This document shows positions 1 to 5,318 of a stretch of DNA of 5,332 nucleotides, piece by piece. Source of the DNA: Bacillota bacterium (GTDB taxonomy: Bacteria; Bacillota; Sulfobacillia; Symbiobacteriales; Symbiobacteriaceae); assembly GCA_028287415.1 (NCBI GenBank), contig JAQBPS010000147.1, forward strand, positions 1-5,332, in the 5' to 3' direction. How positions within the stretch are numbered: position 1 is the stretch's first letter; the number at the start of each line of letters is the position of its first letter. A program made the translations under genes and the position numbers. The notes under the pieces were generated by a model. The model made no database searches, was not told where the DNA came from, and saw only the letters and a list, made by a program, of their open reading frames with translations.

Positions 1-1431
1 TTGCCGGCCGATCAGCAGAAGGCAGAGCTCATCCGCATCTTCGACGATATCAAGGCCATGGGCATGAATGCCGTTGTCCTCCAGGTGCGCCCGACCGACG
101 ATACCTTCTACCGCTCCAGCCTCAACCCGTGGTCGCAGTACCTCACGGGTGTGGCAGGCCAGGACCCGGGTTATGATCCCCTGGCTTTTGCCGTCGCAGA
201 GGCGCACAAGCGGAACCTGGAGCTGCATGCGTGGTTCAACCCGTACCGGGTCTCGATGGACACCAAGCGGGAGTCGCTGCCCGAGGGCTCATTCGCCAAG
301 GCGCATCCCGAGGACGTGTGGGCCTATGGCGGGAAGCTGTACTACGATCCGGGCCTTCCCGAAGCGCAGCAGCACATCGTCGATTCGATCGTGGAAGTCG
401 TGAAGAATTATGACATCGATGCCGTACATTTTGATGACTACTTCTACCCGTACCCCTCCGGCACCCTGGATTACCCGGACGCAGCCACGTTCGCCAAGTA
501 TGGTGCCGGGTTCACCAACAAGGCCGACTGGCGGCGGAGCAACATCAACCATCTGGTGCAAGCGGTGAGCCAGGCCATCAAGGCGGAGAAGCCTTACGTT
601 CAGTTCGGCATCTCGCCGTTCGGCATTTGGCGGAACAAGTCGGCCAGCGTTCCCGAGGGGTCCGACACGGCTGGATCGGAGTCCTACATCGCCACATCAT
701 CCGATACCCGGCTGTGGGTCAAGCAGGGCTGGCTCGATTACATCGCTCCGCAGATCTACTGGTCGATCGGCTTCAGGGTGGCGGACTACCAGAAGCTGAC
801 CACCTGGTGGGCGGATGTGGTCCGGGGTACGCAGACCAAGCTCTACATCGGCCATGCCGATTACAAGGTGAACGCCAACGCCGATCCGAACTGGCAGAAG
901 CCGGGCGAAATTGCCAAGCAGCTGGCCCTGAACCTGACGATGCCCGAGGTGGCGGGTTCGATCCACTTTTCGTACAAGGATCTCTGGCGAAACCCCCTGG
1001 GTGTGAAAGATGACGTGTCGCTGGCGTACCAGCATCCGGCGCTGATTCCGGTGATGGATCAGCTGCCGGGGCAGGCGCCGGAAGCGCCCGATCAGTTGAA
1101 AGCGAAGCGGGTGGACGGCGGCATTCAGCTCACCTGGCAGGATGCGGACAAGCAGCACGGTAAGCAGTCCGGGTCGGGGGCAAGCGATGGACAGCCTGGT
1201 ACGTCGGCGTACTATGTGGTGTACCGGGCGCCCGTCGGCCAGGCGATCGACTTCAACGATGCCAGGTTCATCGTGGCGACGGTCCGGCGCACGACTGATA
1301 AGTATAAGCAGGCGTACCTTGACACGACCGCAGATGCGACCAGGCAGTACGAGTACGCCGTGACGGCGGTTGACCGGCTCCACCACGAGAGCCCGGCGGG
1401 CGACTCGGCGACGTCACAGGACGGGGACTAA
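1..1431 (+). CDS. GHL10 / YngK-like glycosyl hydrolase with C-terminal FnIII-like domain (5' end missing)
   Basis: This is a probable extracellular glycosidase of the GHL10 type (formerly DUF187, related to Bacillus YngK), expected to act on cell-surface or environmental polysaccharide; the substrate is unknown. The TIM-barrel part covers about residues 1-345 and shows the family blocks: NAVVLQVRP near 24-32, PWSQYLTG near 43-50, HAWFNPYR at 76-83, HFDDYFYP at 143-150 (D145/D146 are candidate catalytic acids), FGISPFGIWRN at 202-212 and DYIAPQIYW at 246-254. A fibronectin-III-like domain follows from about residue 360 (PEAPDQLKAKRV) to the end, with a Gly/Ser/Gln-rich loop near 383-400. The frame is open at base 1, and the leading TTG codon is probably an internal Leu: the usual signal peptide and the early RGVW(V/L)-type strand of the family are absent, so a real start lies upstream of the window. 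No clear terminator follows the TAA at 1429-1431. The family call is confident; the substrate is not. Confidence 0.9.
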   Translation: MPADQQKAELIRIFDDIKAMGMNAVVLQVRPTDDTFYRSSLNPWSQYLTGVAGQDPGYDPLAFAVAEAHKRNLELHAWFNPYRVSMDTKRESLPEGSFAKAHPEDVWAYGGKLYYDPGLPEAQQHIVDSIVEVVKNYDIDAVHFDDYFYPYPSGTLDYPDAATFAKYGAGFTNKADWRRSNINHLVQAVSQAIKAEKPYVQFGISPFGIWRNKSASVPEGSDTAGSESYIATSSDTRLWVKQGWLDYIAPQIYWSIGFRVADYQKLTTWWADVVRGTQTKLYIGHADYKVNANADPNWQKPGEIAKQLALNLTMPEVAGSIHFSYKDLWRNPLGVKDDVSLAYQHPALIPVMDQLPGQAPEAPDQLKAKRVDGGIQLTWQDADKQHGKQSGSGASDGQPGTSAYYVVYRAPVGQAIDFNDARFIVATVRRTTDKYKQAYLDTTADATRQYEYAVTAVDRLHHESPAGDSATSQDGD

Positions 1432-1451
1432 GGTTACATCTCGGTCGTGTA

Positions 1452-1506
1452 GGCAGGGTGGTAGCAGGACCGCCAGGGGAACTCATAGCATAGGAGCGCC
1501 CTTGCC
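1452..1506 (+). promoter_or_regulatory. possible structured RNA leader, T-box-like core
   Basis: The string AGGGTGGTA at 1455-1463 resembles the first part of the T-box antiterminator core (AGGGTGGNACCGCG), and ACCGCC follows six bases later at 1469-1474 instead of immediately. Two stems compete for the same bases: GGTGG 1457-1461 with CCGCC 1470-1474 (one G-U pair), and GGCAGGGTG 1452-1460 with CGCCCTTGCC 1497-1506 (one bulge, one G-U pair). That arrangement recalls antiterminator/terminator switching, but no T-run follows the second stem and no specifier stem was recognised upstream. It may be a decayed T-box or a coincidence. Confidence 0.2.
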
Positions 1507-1512
1507 ACATTC

Positions 1513-1519
1513 GGAGGTG
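1513..1519 (+). promoter_or_regulatory. ribosome binding site before a TTG start
   Basis: GGAGGTG lies 8 bases before the TTG at 1528. It is nearly the same as the site used by the dehydrogenase (AGGAGGTG, 8-base spacing to ATG 1829), so it probably once served, or still serves, a real translation start. Confidence 0.55.
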
Positions 1520-1527
1520 CACGCATA

Positions 1528-1650
1528 TTGGCCACCCCGCTGGAGGACACCCTTGAGATCCTCAATACCTTGCTGACTGCTGAGAAGATCGAGACCGCAC
1601 TGTACGCGGCCGGTCTGCAGTCTGGGGTGCTTAACCCCATCGACCCGGAC
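1528..1650 (+). pseudogene. N-terminal fragment, possibly of a ferritin-like protein
   Basis: About 41 codons starting at TTG 1528 look protein-coding. They follow a strong ribosome binding site, about 80% of third codon positions are G or C (33 of 41 by hand count), and the peptide is amphipathic, with TLEILNTLLTAEKIETALY at residues 8-26. That string resembles the first helix of ferritin-like domains (ILN.xLTxExLxxxxY), where Glu such as E19 or E22 could be metal ligands. From codon 42 (base 1651) the codons turn to ATA AGG AGA GCT GCT GCT AGT TCA and the peptide loses any family look. The frame stays open to 1995, but the last part only shadows the dehydrogenase gene in another frame. I therefore call a truncated remnant. 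A short intact hypothetical protein is the alternative. The ferritin link rests on pattern memory alone. Confidence 0.4.
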
Positions 1651-1761
1651 ATAAGGAGAGCTGCTGCTAGTTCAATCTTGGCGAACCGCATCGCGCGTGG
1701 CCATGGCGCCCATAACGGCCAACCCCACAGCCAGGCTCGCCAGCACTGGACCCGCCCACGC

Positions 1762-1790
1762 TTGACCCCGGTCCCTGAGTGGATTAACCT
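1762..1790 (+). promoter_or_regulatory. candidate sigma-A-type promoter for the dehydrogenase
   Basis: TTGACC at 1762-1767 matches the -35 consensus in five of six bases. Exactly 17 bases later comes TAACCT at 1785-1790, which keeps the first T, the A and the last T of a -10 box but no more. Transcription would begin near 1797 and leave a leader of about 30 bases to the ATG at 1829. The -10 is weak, so the call is tentative. Confidence 0.3.
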
Positions 1791-1812
1791 GAGCGGTGAA
1801 AGACTCACCCTC

Positions 1813-1820
1813 AGGAGGTG
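1813..1820 (+). promoter_or_regulatory. ribosome binding site that fixes the dehydrogenase start
   Basis: AGGAGGTG ends 8 bases before ATG 1829. An in-frame GTG at 1796 would lie upstream of this site and would add 11 residues (starting MKDSPSGGG) of no SDR character, so ATG 1829 is preferred. Confidence 0.8.
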
Positions 1821-1828
1821 GCATCACC

Positions 1829-2536
1829 ATGCGTTTCAGCGGCAAGACGGTGCTCGTGACCGGCGCCGCCCATGGCATCGGGCGCACAGTTGCGGCGGCC
1901 TTTGCACGCGAGGGCGCCCGCGTCTTTGGGATGGATATTGCGCAAGGCGAGCGGCAGCCCGGGGTGACAATGCTTCACGGCGATGTCGCGGATGAGGGCC
2001 AGGTGCGGGCGGTCCTGGAGCAGGTCGGGCCCGAGTTGCACGTGCTGATCAACAACGCCGGGCTGCCCCGGTTCGGGCCGCTGGAGACGACGCCGGTGGC
2101 CGATTTTGACCGGATCCTTGCGGTGAACCTGCGCGGGCCGTACCTGATGTCCCGGTTCGCTGCACCCTTGATGAGGGCAGCCGGGCAGGGTGCCATCATC
2201 AACATTGCATCGACACGGGCAATCATGTCCGAACCGGGCGGCGAAGCCTACGGTGCGAGTAAGGGCGGTTTAGTGAGCCTCACCCATGCGCTTGCGAATT
2301 CGCTCGGCCCCGCGATCCGGGTGAATGCGATCATGGCCGGCTGGATCAACACGGGGTCCGAGGCAGATCTGAGTGAGGAGGACCACGCCCAGCACCCGGT
2401 CGGCCGGGTGGGCCGGACTGAGGATGTCGCCCAGGCGTGCCTGTTCCTCGCCTCACCCGAGCAGGCCGGCTTCATCACCGGGGAGAGCCTGGTGATCGAC
2501 GGCGGCATGACCCGGAAGATGATCTACGTCGAGTAG
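1829..2536 (+). CDS. short-chain dehydrogenase/reductase (SDR), classical type
   Basis: This is a 235-residue cytoplasmic NAD(P)-dependent oxidoreductase of the classical SDR family; its substrate cannot be told from sequence. The Rossmann nucleotide motif TGAAHGIG lies at residues 11-18, D36 at the end of the second strand points to NAD(H) rather than NADP(H), D52 sits in the adenine-contacting GDV motif, and NNAG is at 75-78. The catalytic set is complete: N100, S128, Y141 and K145 (YGASK). The C-terminal part carries the usual GRVGRTEDVAQACLFLAS and ITGESLVIDGGM strings and ends MTRKMIYVE, an ending I associate with a subgroup of Firmicute SDRs. The length is normal for the family (about 235-260), without truncation. 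It may have its own promoter (1762-1790) and ends three bases before a strong hairpin, so it is probably monocistronic. FabG-like reductase and sugar or alcohol dehydrogenase roles are equally possible. Confidence 0.95.
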   Translation: MRFSGKTVLVTGAAHGIGRTVAAAFAREGARVFGMDIAQGERQPGVTMLHGDVADEGQVRAVLEQVGPELHVLINNAGLPRFGPLETTPVADFDRILAVNLRGPYLMSRFAAPLMRAAGQGAIINIASTRAIMSEPGGEAYGASKGGLVSLTHALANSLGPAIRVNAIMAGWINTGSEADLSEEDHAQHPVGRVGRTEDVAQACLFLASPEQAGFITGESLVIDGGMTRKMIYVE

Positions 2537-2539
2537 ACA

Positions 2540-2568
2540 AAGGAGGATGCCGCATCGGCATCCTCCTT
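2540..2568. terminator. shared (bidirectional) terminator hairpin between convergent genes
   Basis: A perfect 12-bp stem, AAGGAGGATGCC (2540-2551) with GGCATCCTCCTT (2557-2568), encloses the 5-base loop GCATC. It lies 3 bases after the dehydrogenase stop and 19 bases past the stop of the opposing GTPase gene. The A/T pairs at the stem base give a short T-run in either direction, so it probably ends both transcripts. The T-runs are short (TT then mixed on +, TTT then GTCT on -). Confidence 0.8.
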
Positions 2569-2587
2569 CATCCGTTTGTCCAGCGCA

Positions 2588-3808
2588 TCAGGGCACTTGC
2601 GCCGAGGGCGCAGCTTCGTCTCCGGGTTCGGCATCCTCGCGAACCTTCTTCGCCGCCTCCAGGCTCTGGCGCTCAATGTAGTACGCGATGGCCGCCTGAC
2701 CGATCGCATAGGTCCCCCAATAGGCAATGCCTGCAGAGGCGATCTCGCCAGCGACGGGCACGAACTTGACCGCGGAGCGGAAGAATTCCCGTAATCCTGC
2801 GGCAACCCCCACGTTCACGCCCACAGCTGCAAGGAATTCCAGCACATCATTGCGTGTGAGCGTCCGGCCGGCGAGGTAAGCGATCCCTGTGACCATCGCC
2901 ACCTGAGCTCCCGTGATCGGGATGATATCTGCCAATGGGATCGGTGTCGCAGCGATTGCCGCAGCCACGGAGGCAGCAGCCTTTACAAGCACATTAGCCA
3001 GTTTCAGCTTGGCCGTTTTCACTTGCGCGACCGTCACCATCTCCCACCGGGCCTCATGCGGCAGCTGCTCAATCAGATAGGTGACCAGCACGTCGATCTG
3101 CCACCGGCGGTCGAGTACTGTGTCCGCTTTGCGGCGCATGTAGGCGCTGGTTGCGAACACCGGGACCGGCTGACCGAGCGCTGTCTGGAGGGTTTGCTCC
3201 AGGCGCTCGGTGGCGGTCTGGATATTTGCCTGCTTTTCGGGATCAGCGAAGGGCGGCTCGTTGATATCGGATGGATGCAGTACGTCGACCTGCGTGAGCA
3301 CGCCGATGACGGGGATGTCAACGCCATGTCTGCGCTTGATCGCCTTCAGCAGGATCTTCAGGGCGTCCATATCGTTGTCGATCCAAACATCAACGTCGGC
3401 GGCCTTCACGGCATACAGCACGACGTCCGGGCAACGGTCATGAATCGTTTTCATGTTCTCCTGGATGGCGTCATCCACGGTGGCACCTGCCGGCCGTTCG
3501 CCCTCCCCGACACCGCGGGTGTCAAGCACCTCCATCGCACCCATTCCACTTTTATACGCATACCAGGTGCCCGCCGGGGTCTGCGCCAGCACAGCACCAG
3601 TCTCAGCCACGAAATCGCCGATGATGGCGTTGACGATACTGGATTTGCCCGCGCCGCGCCGGCCAATTAACGCAACCCGAGGATTCCGCGACTTCGCGAT
3701 GTAATCCTCAAGGACCTTGAGTTCGGGTGCGATCTGGTTGCGGAAGGGTGCGGGAATGCTCTTACGGAGAAACGCGATCGCCTGCACCAAGTGACGGTTC
3801 TCTTCCAT
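2588..3808 (-). CDS. GTPase with hydrophobic DUF697-like C-terminal region
   Basis: A 406-residue P-loop GTPase of the Era/TrmE-like group with a membrane-seeking tail. G1 is GRRGAGKS at residues 49-56, a Thr around 77-81 (QTPAGT) is the likely G2, G3 is DTRG at 96-99, G4 is TQVD at 172-175 (family variant of NKxD) and G5 is TSA at 220-222. The residue after G3 is Val rather than the catalytic Gln of Ras, which puts it among the GTPases with a hydrophobic substitution at that place. An amphipathic helix (about 1-38) precedes the G domain. Residues about 270-380 are rich in Ala, Val, Ile and Gly, with PIPLADIIPITGAQVAMV near 289-306 typical of DUF697 regions, and suggest membrane association. 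The tail is charged and Ala/Pro-rich. ATG 3808 follows GGAGGG by 6 bases. It lies downstream of the phosphatase on the same strand but behind a hairpin, so co-transcription is doubtful. The biological role is unknown; members of this group are linked to envelope or stress functions only loosely. Confidence 0.9.
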   Translation of the reverse strand: MEENRHLVQAIAFLRKSIPAPFRNQIAPELKVLEDYIAKSRNPRVALIGRRGAGKSSIVNAIIGDFVAETGAVLAQTPAGTWYAYKSGMGAMEVLDTRGVGEGERPAGATVDDAIQENMKTIHDRCPDVVLYAVKAADVDVWIDNDMDALKILLKAIKRRHGVDIPVIGVLTQVDVLHPSDINEPPFADPEKQANIQTATERLEQTLQTALGQPVPVFATSAYMRRKADTVLDRRWQIDVLVTYLIEQLPHEARWEMVTVAQVKTAKLKLANVLVKAAASVAAAIAATPIPLADIIPITGAQVAMVTGIAYLAGRTLTRNDVLEFLAAVGVNVGVAAGLREFFRSAVKFVPVAGEIASAGIAYWGTYAIGQAAIAYYIERQSLEAAKKVREDAEPGDEAAPSAQVP

Positions 3809-3814
3809 AGCAGT

Positions 3815-3820
3815 CCCTCC
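3815..3820 (-). promoter_or_regulatory. ribosome binding site of the GTPase gene
   Basis: Read on the minus strand, GGAGGG stands 6 bases before the ATG at 3808-3806, which supports this start. No clear -35/-10 pair is visible in the 78 bases between the phosphatase stop and this start. Confidence 0.75.
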
Positions 3821-3838
3821 ACGAAGAAACTTAACAGC

Positions 3839-3867
3839 AAAGCCGGGGCAAATTCTGCCCCGGCTTT
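3839..3867 (-). terminator. terminator hairpin behind the phosphatase gene
   Basis: A perfect 12-bp stem pairs AAAGCCGGGGCA (3839-3850) with TGCCCCGGCTTT (3856-3867) around a 5-base loop. On the minus strand it follows the phosphatase TAG (3889-3887) by 19 bases and is trailed by TTTGCTGTTAAGTTTC, a broken T-rich tract. It would end or strongly reduce transcription before the GTPase gene. Confidence 0.8.
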
Positions 3868-3886
3868 ACTGATTTCGCCTCCGACC

Positions 3887-5233
3887 CTAGAACCCCTGCT
3901 CCAGATCGAAGCCGGTAATGTGCTGCGTCGGGCCGTACTGGTCATCAAAGCCGTACGCATCGATGCGCACCCGGCCATCGGCGTAGACCCTCGTCGTGGC
4001 CCAGGCATACATACGGTCGCTGGCGACGCCGGTCGGATTGGCGGCCTCAAACGGGGAGCCGCCCGAGCCCACGATCACCTGGTATGCCTTGCCGCCCTTG
4101 GGCTGGCTCACGTTGAAGATGTGCTCGTGGCCGCAGAAATAGGTGGCGTTGTGATCCTGGATCACCTGCCAGAACGCATCTGCGGCGGCGGGATCGGCAT
4201 CGAGGCCGCCCGGGGTGACGGTCGCATCGTACTTGTAGGTGTACGCCATTTTGTGGCCGAAGACGAAGCTGTGCTTCACGCCACGGGTCCGGGCAGCGTC
4301 CAGGTCCTGCTTGAGCCACTCGACGGGCGCATGCGAGTCATTGCCCGCCGGGTCCGTGTTGATGACGACAAAGTGCGTGCCCTTGTAGTCAAACGAGTAG
4401 TCCAGCTTGCTCTGGTCGGTGGTGATGTGGTCCGTGCCCGCTTTCGGGAAGTTGGTCGGATCCCACGTCACCTGCTGGCCGAGGATCTGCTGCGTCCGCG
4501 TCTGGTCGATGACGACGTCGCTCATGTTGTTGCGCCAGGTGTCTTCGTTCGCCTGGGTGGCGACCTTCTTGGTCTTGCCATCGGGCGTCTTGATTACATC
4601 CTGGACCTCATGGTTGCCCGGCACGGGGAAGACGTAGACGCCGTTCTCGTAGTAACCGGAGACCATGCCCCGCCAGAACGCATACTGGCGGTTCAGGACG
4701 TTCGCATCCGAATTCGGGGTGTAGCCCATGATCATATCGCCGTTGAAGAAGAACATGCTCGACTTCTGGGCGACGACTTCCTTCTCCATCCGGTTGACGA
4801 CCTTGCTGTTGTTCAGCCACACCAAGTCCTGCTGCGACAGGTTCGGGGTCTTGGTGTCGACGCGGGAATCGCCGACCGAGGAGAAGGCGAAGAGCAGGGG
4901 GTTGCTGCGGACGGCCGCCTCGATCTGCTCGAGGGTTTTGGTGCTGACCCAGGTGCTGCCGTTCACCAGGTACGGGGCGGCTGTGAGCGCCAGTGCCTTG
5001 CCCTGGACGGTTGCGGCTGTCGTGCCTGCCGTGAGGGTCGCATCGCCGCCGGGGAGCTGGATGGTGATGGTCCCATCGGCCGGGTTCCACTGGACCTGGC
5101 CGTTCCGGGACTCGATCGTCTGGCGGAGGGGGATGTCGGACGCAGCAGCGGTCAGGTGGGCGGGCAGCATACCGGCGAGCGCCACGCCAGCGGCCACGAG
5201 TGAGAGCACGGCGTACGGCTTACGAAGATGCAC
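3887..5233 (-). CDS. exported calcineurin-like (purple-acid-phosphatase-like) metallophosphoesterase
   Basis: A 448-residue secreted or surface phosphoesterase. Residues 1-31 form a signal peptide: HLRK, a hydrophobic core (about 8-23), then an Ala-rich likely cleavage region (LTAAAS, about 27-32). Residues about 33-108 are a small beta-rich region (RNGQVQWNPADGTITIQLPGG... VNGSTWVSTKTLEQI) similar to the copper-amine-oxidase-N/stalk domains common in Firmicute exported proteins. The catalytic domain follows: GDSR at 121-124, NGDMIMG at 164-170, PGNHE at 205-209, FGHKMAYTY at 325-333 and CGHEH at 367-371. These match the five metallophosphoesterase blocks, order and spacing being closest to the purple acid phosphatase type. 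The first block has Arg where many relatives have His, and the second lacks the Tyr or Asp usual after GD. It may release phosphate from organic esters outside the cell; the substrate is not predictable. The GTG start at 5233 follows GAGGTG by 7 bases. Confidence 0.9.
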   Translation of the reverse strand: MHLRKPYAVLSLVAAGVALAGMLPAHLTAAASDIPLRQTIESRNGQVQWNPADGTITIQLPGGDATLTAGTTAATVQGKALALTAAPYLVNGSTWVSTKTLEQIEAAVRSNPLLFAFSSVGDSRVDTKTPNLSQQDLVWLNNSKVVNRMEKEVVAQKSSMFFFNGDMIMGYTPNSDANVLNRQYAFWRGMVSGYYENGVYVFPVPGNHEVQDVIKTPDGKTKKVATQANEDTWRNNMSDVVIDQTRTQQILGQQVTWDPTNFPKAGTDHITTDQSKLDYSFDYKGTHFVVINTDPAGNDSHAPVEWLKQDLDAARTRGVKHSFVFGHKMAYTYKYDATVTPGGLDADPAAADAFWQVIQDHNATYFCGHEHIFNVSQPKGGKAYQVIVGSGGSPFEAANPTGVASDRMYAWATTRVYADGRVRIDAYGFDDQYGPTQHITGFDLEQGF

Positions 5234-5240
5234 CGGGGGT

Positions 5241-5246
5241 CACCTC
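5241..5246 (-). promoter_or_regulatory. ribosome binding site before the GTG start of the phosphatase
   Basis: On the minus strand GAGGTG (5246-5241) lies 7 bases before GTG 5233-5231. The nearby ATG at 5248-5246 is followed by AGG and a stop (TGA), so it cannot start the gene; it forms only a two-codon frame overlapping the binding site. Confidence 0.7.
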
Positions 5247-5260
5247 ATACTTCAGAAATG

Positions 5261-5275
5261 TGTCACCTGTTGACA
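5261..5275. promoter_or_regulatory. small inverted repeat, possible operator
   Basis: TGTCA (5261-5265) and TGACA (5271-5275) form a perfect 5-bp inverted repeat with a 5-base gap, about 30 bases before the phosphatase start. The last six bases, TTGACA at 5270-5275, also equal a perfect -35 box on the plus strand, but no good -10 follows at the right distance in the window (17 bases later is GGATGC). It could be an operator for the phosphatase or part of a divergent promoter; short repeats of this size also arise by chance. Confidence 0.3.
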
Positions 5276-5312
5276 GTGTCGCATAACGGGATGGATGCGG
5301 TATGAGGGCTGG

Positions 5313-5318
5313 ATTATC
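5313..5318 (-). promoter_or_regulatory. possible -10 box upstream of the phosphatase
   Basis: On the minus strand this reads GATAAT, five of six bases of the TATAAT consensus, about 80 bases before the GTG. The matching -35 would lie outside the window, so it cannot be tested here. Confidence 0.2.

Larger units (their letters stand above)
1432..1828. other. 397-base stretch without an intact gene
   Basis: This gap between the glycosidase and the dehydrogenase contains a T-box-like string and competing stems (1452-1506), a strong ribosome binding site (1513-1519), a short coding-like fragment (1528-1650), a few codons typical of non-coding DNA (ATA AGG AGA GCT GCT GCT from 1651), and a possible promoter just before the dehydrogenase (1762-1790). 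Frames on both strands remain open in places, but none gives a convincing complete protein. I read it as the decayed remains of one or two genes; this is an inference. Confidence 0.5.

Noticed and set aside
697..1386. A 229-codon open frame on the minus strand inside the glycosidase gene
   Set aside because: Antisense shadow produced by high third-position GC. The plus strand has clear family motifs, while the antisense product is Arg-rich and patternless.
1434..1808. A 124-codon minus-strand frame in the gap
   Set aside because: Trp, Arg and Pro-rich without pattern and without a ribosome binding site; it opposes the better-supported plus-strand remnant at 1528.
1796..1828. An earlier GTG start for the dehydrogenase
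   Set aside because: It would place the strong ribosome binding site inside the coding region and add residues absent from SDR proteins, whereas ATG 1829 has ideal spacing.
1651..1995. Continuation of the TTG 1528 frame to 155 residues
   Set aside because: After codon 41 the codon use collapses and the last third overlaps the dehydrogenase gene in another frame, giving a His/Arg-rich peptide typical of out-of-frame translation.
3023..3670. A 215-codon plus-strand frame opposite the GTPase gene
   Set aside because: Shadow of the GTPase frame, with no start context and no recognisable fold; the opposite strand carries all G motifs.
3791..5203. A 470-codon open frame on the plus strand opposite the phosphatase
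   Set aside because: It is a shadow of the GC-rich phosphatase gene. It has no ribosome binding site, its product is rich in Arg, Gly and Val without domain pattern, and the minus-strand frame has clear catalytic motifs.
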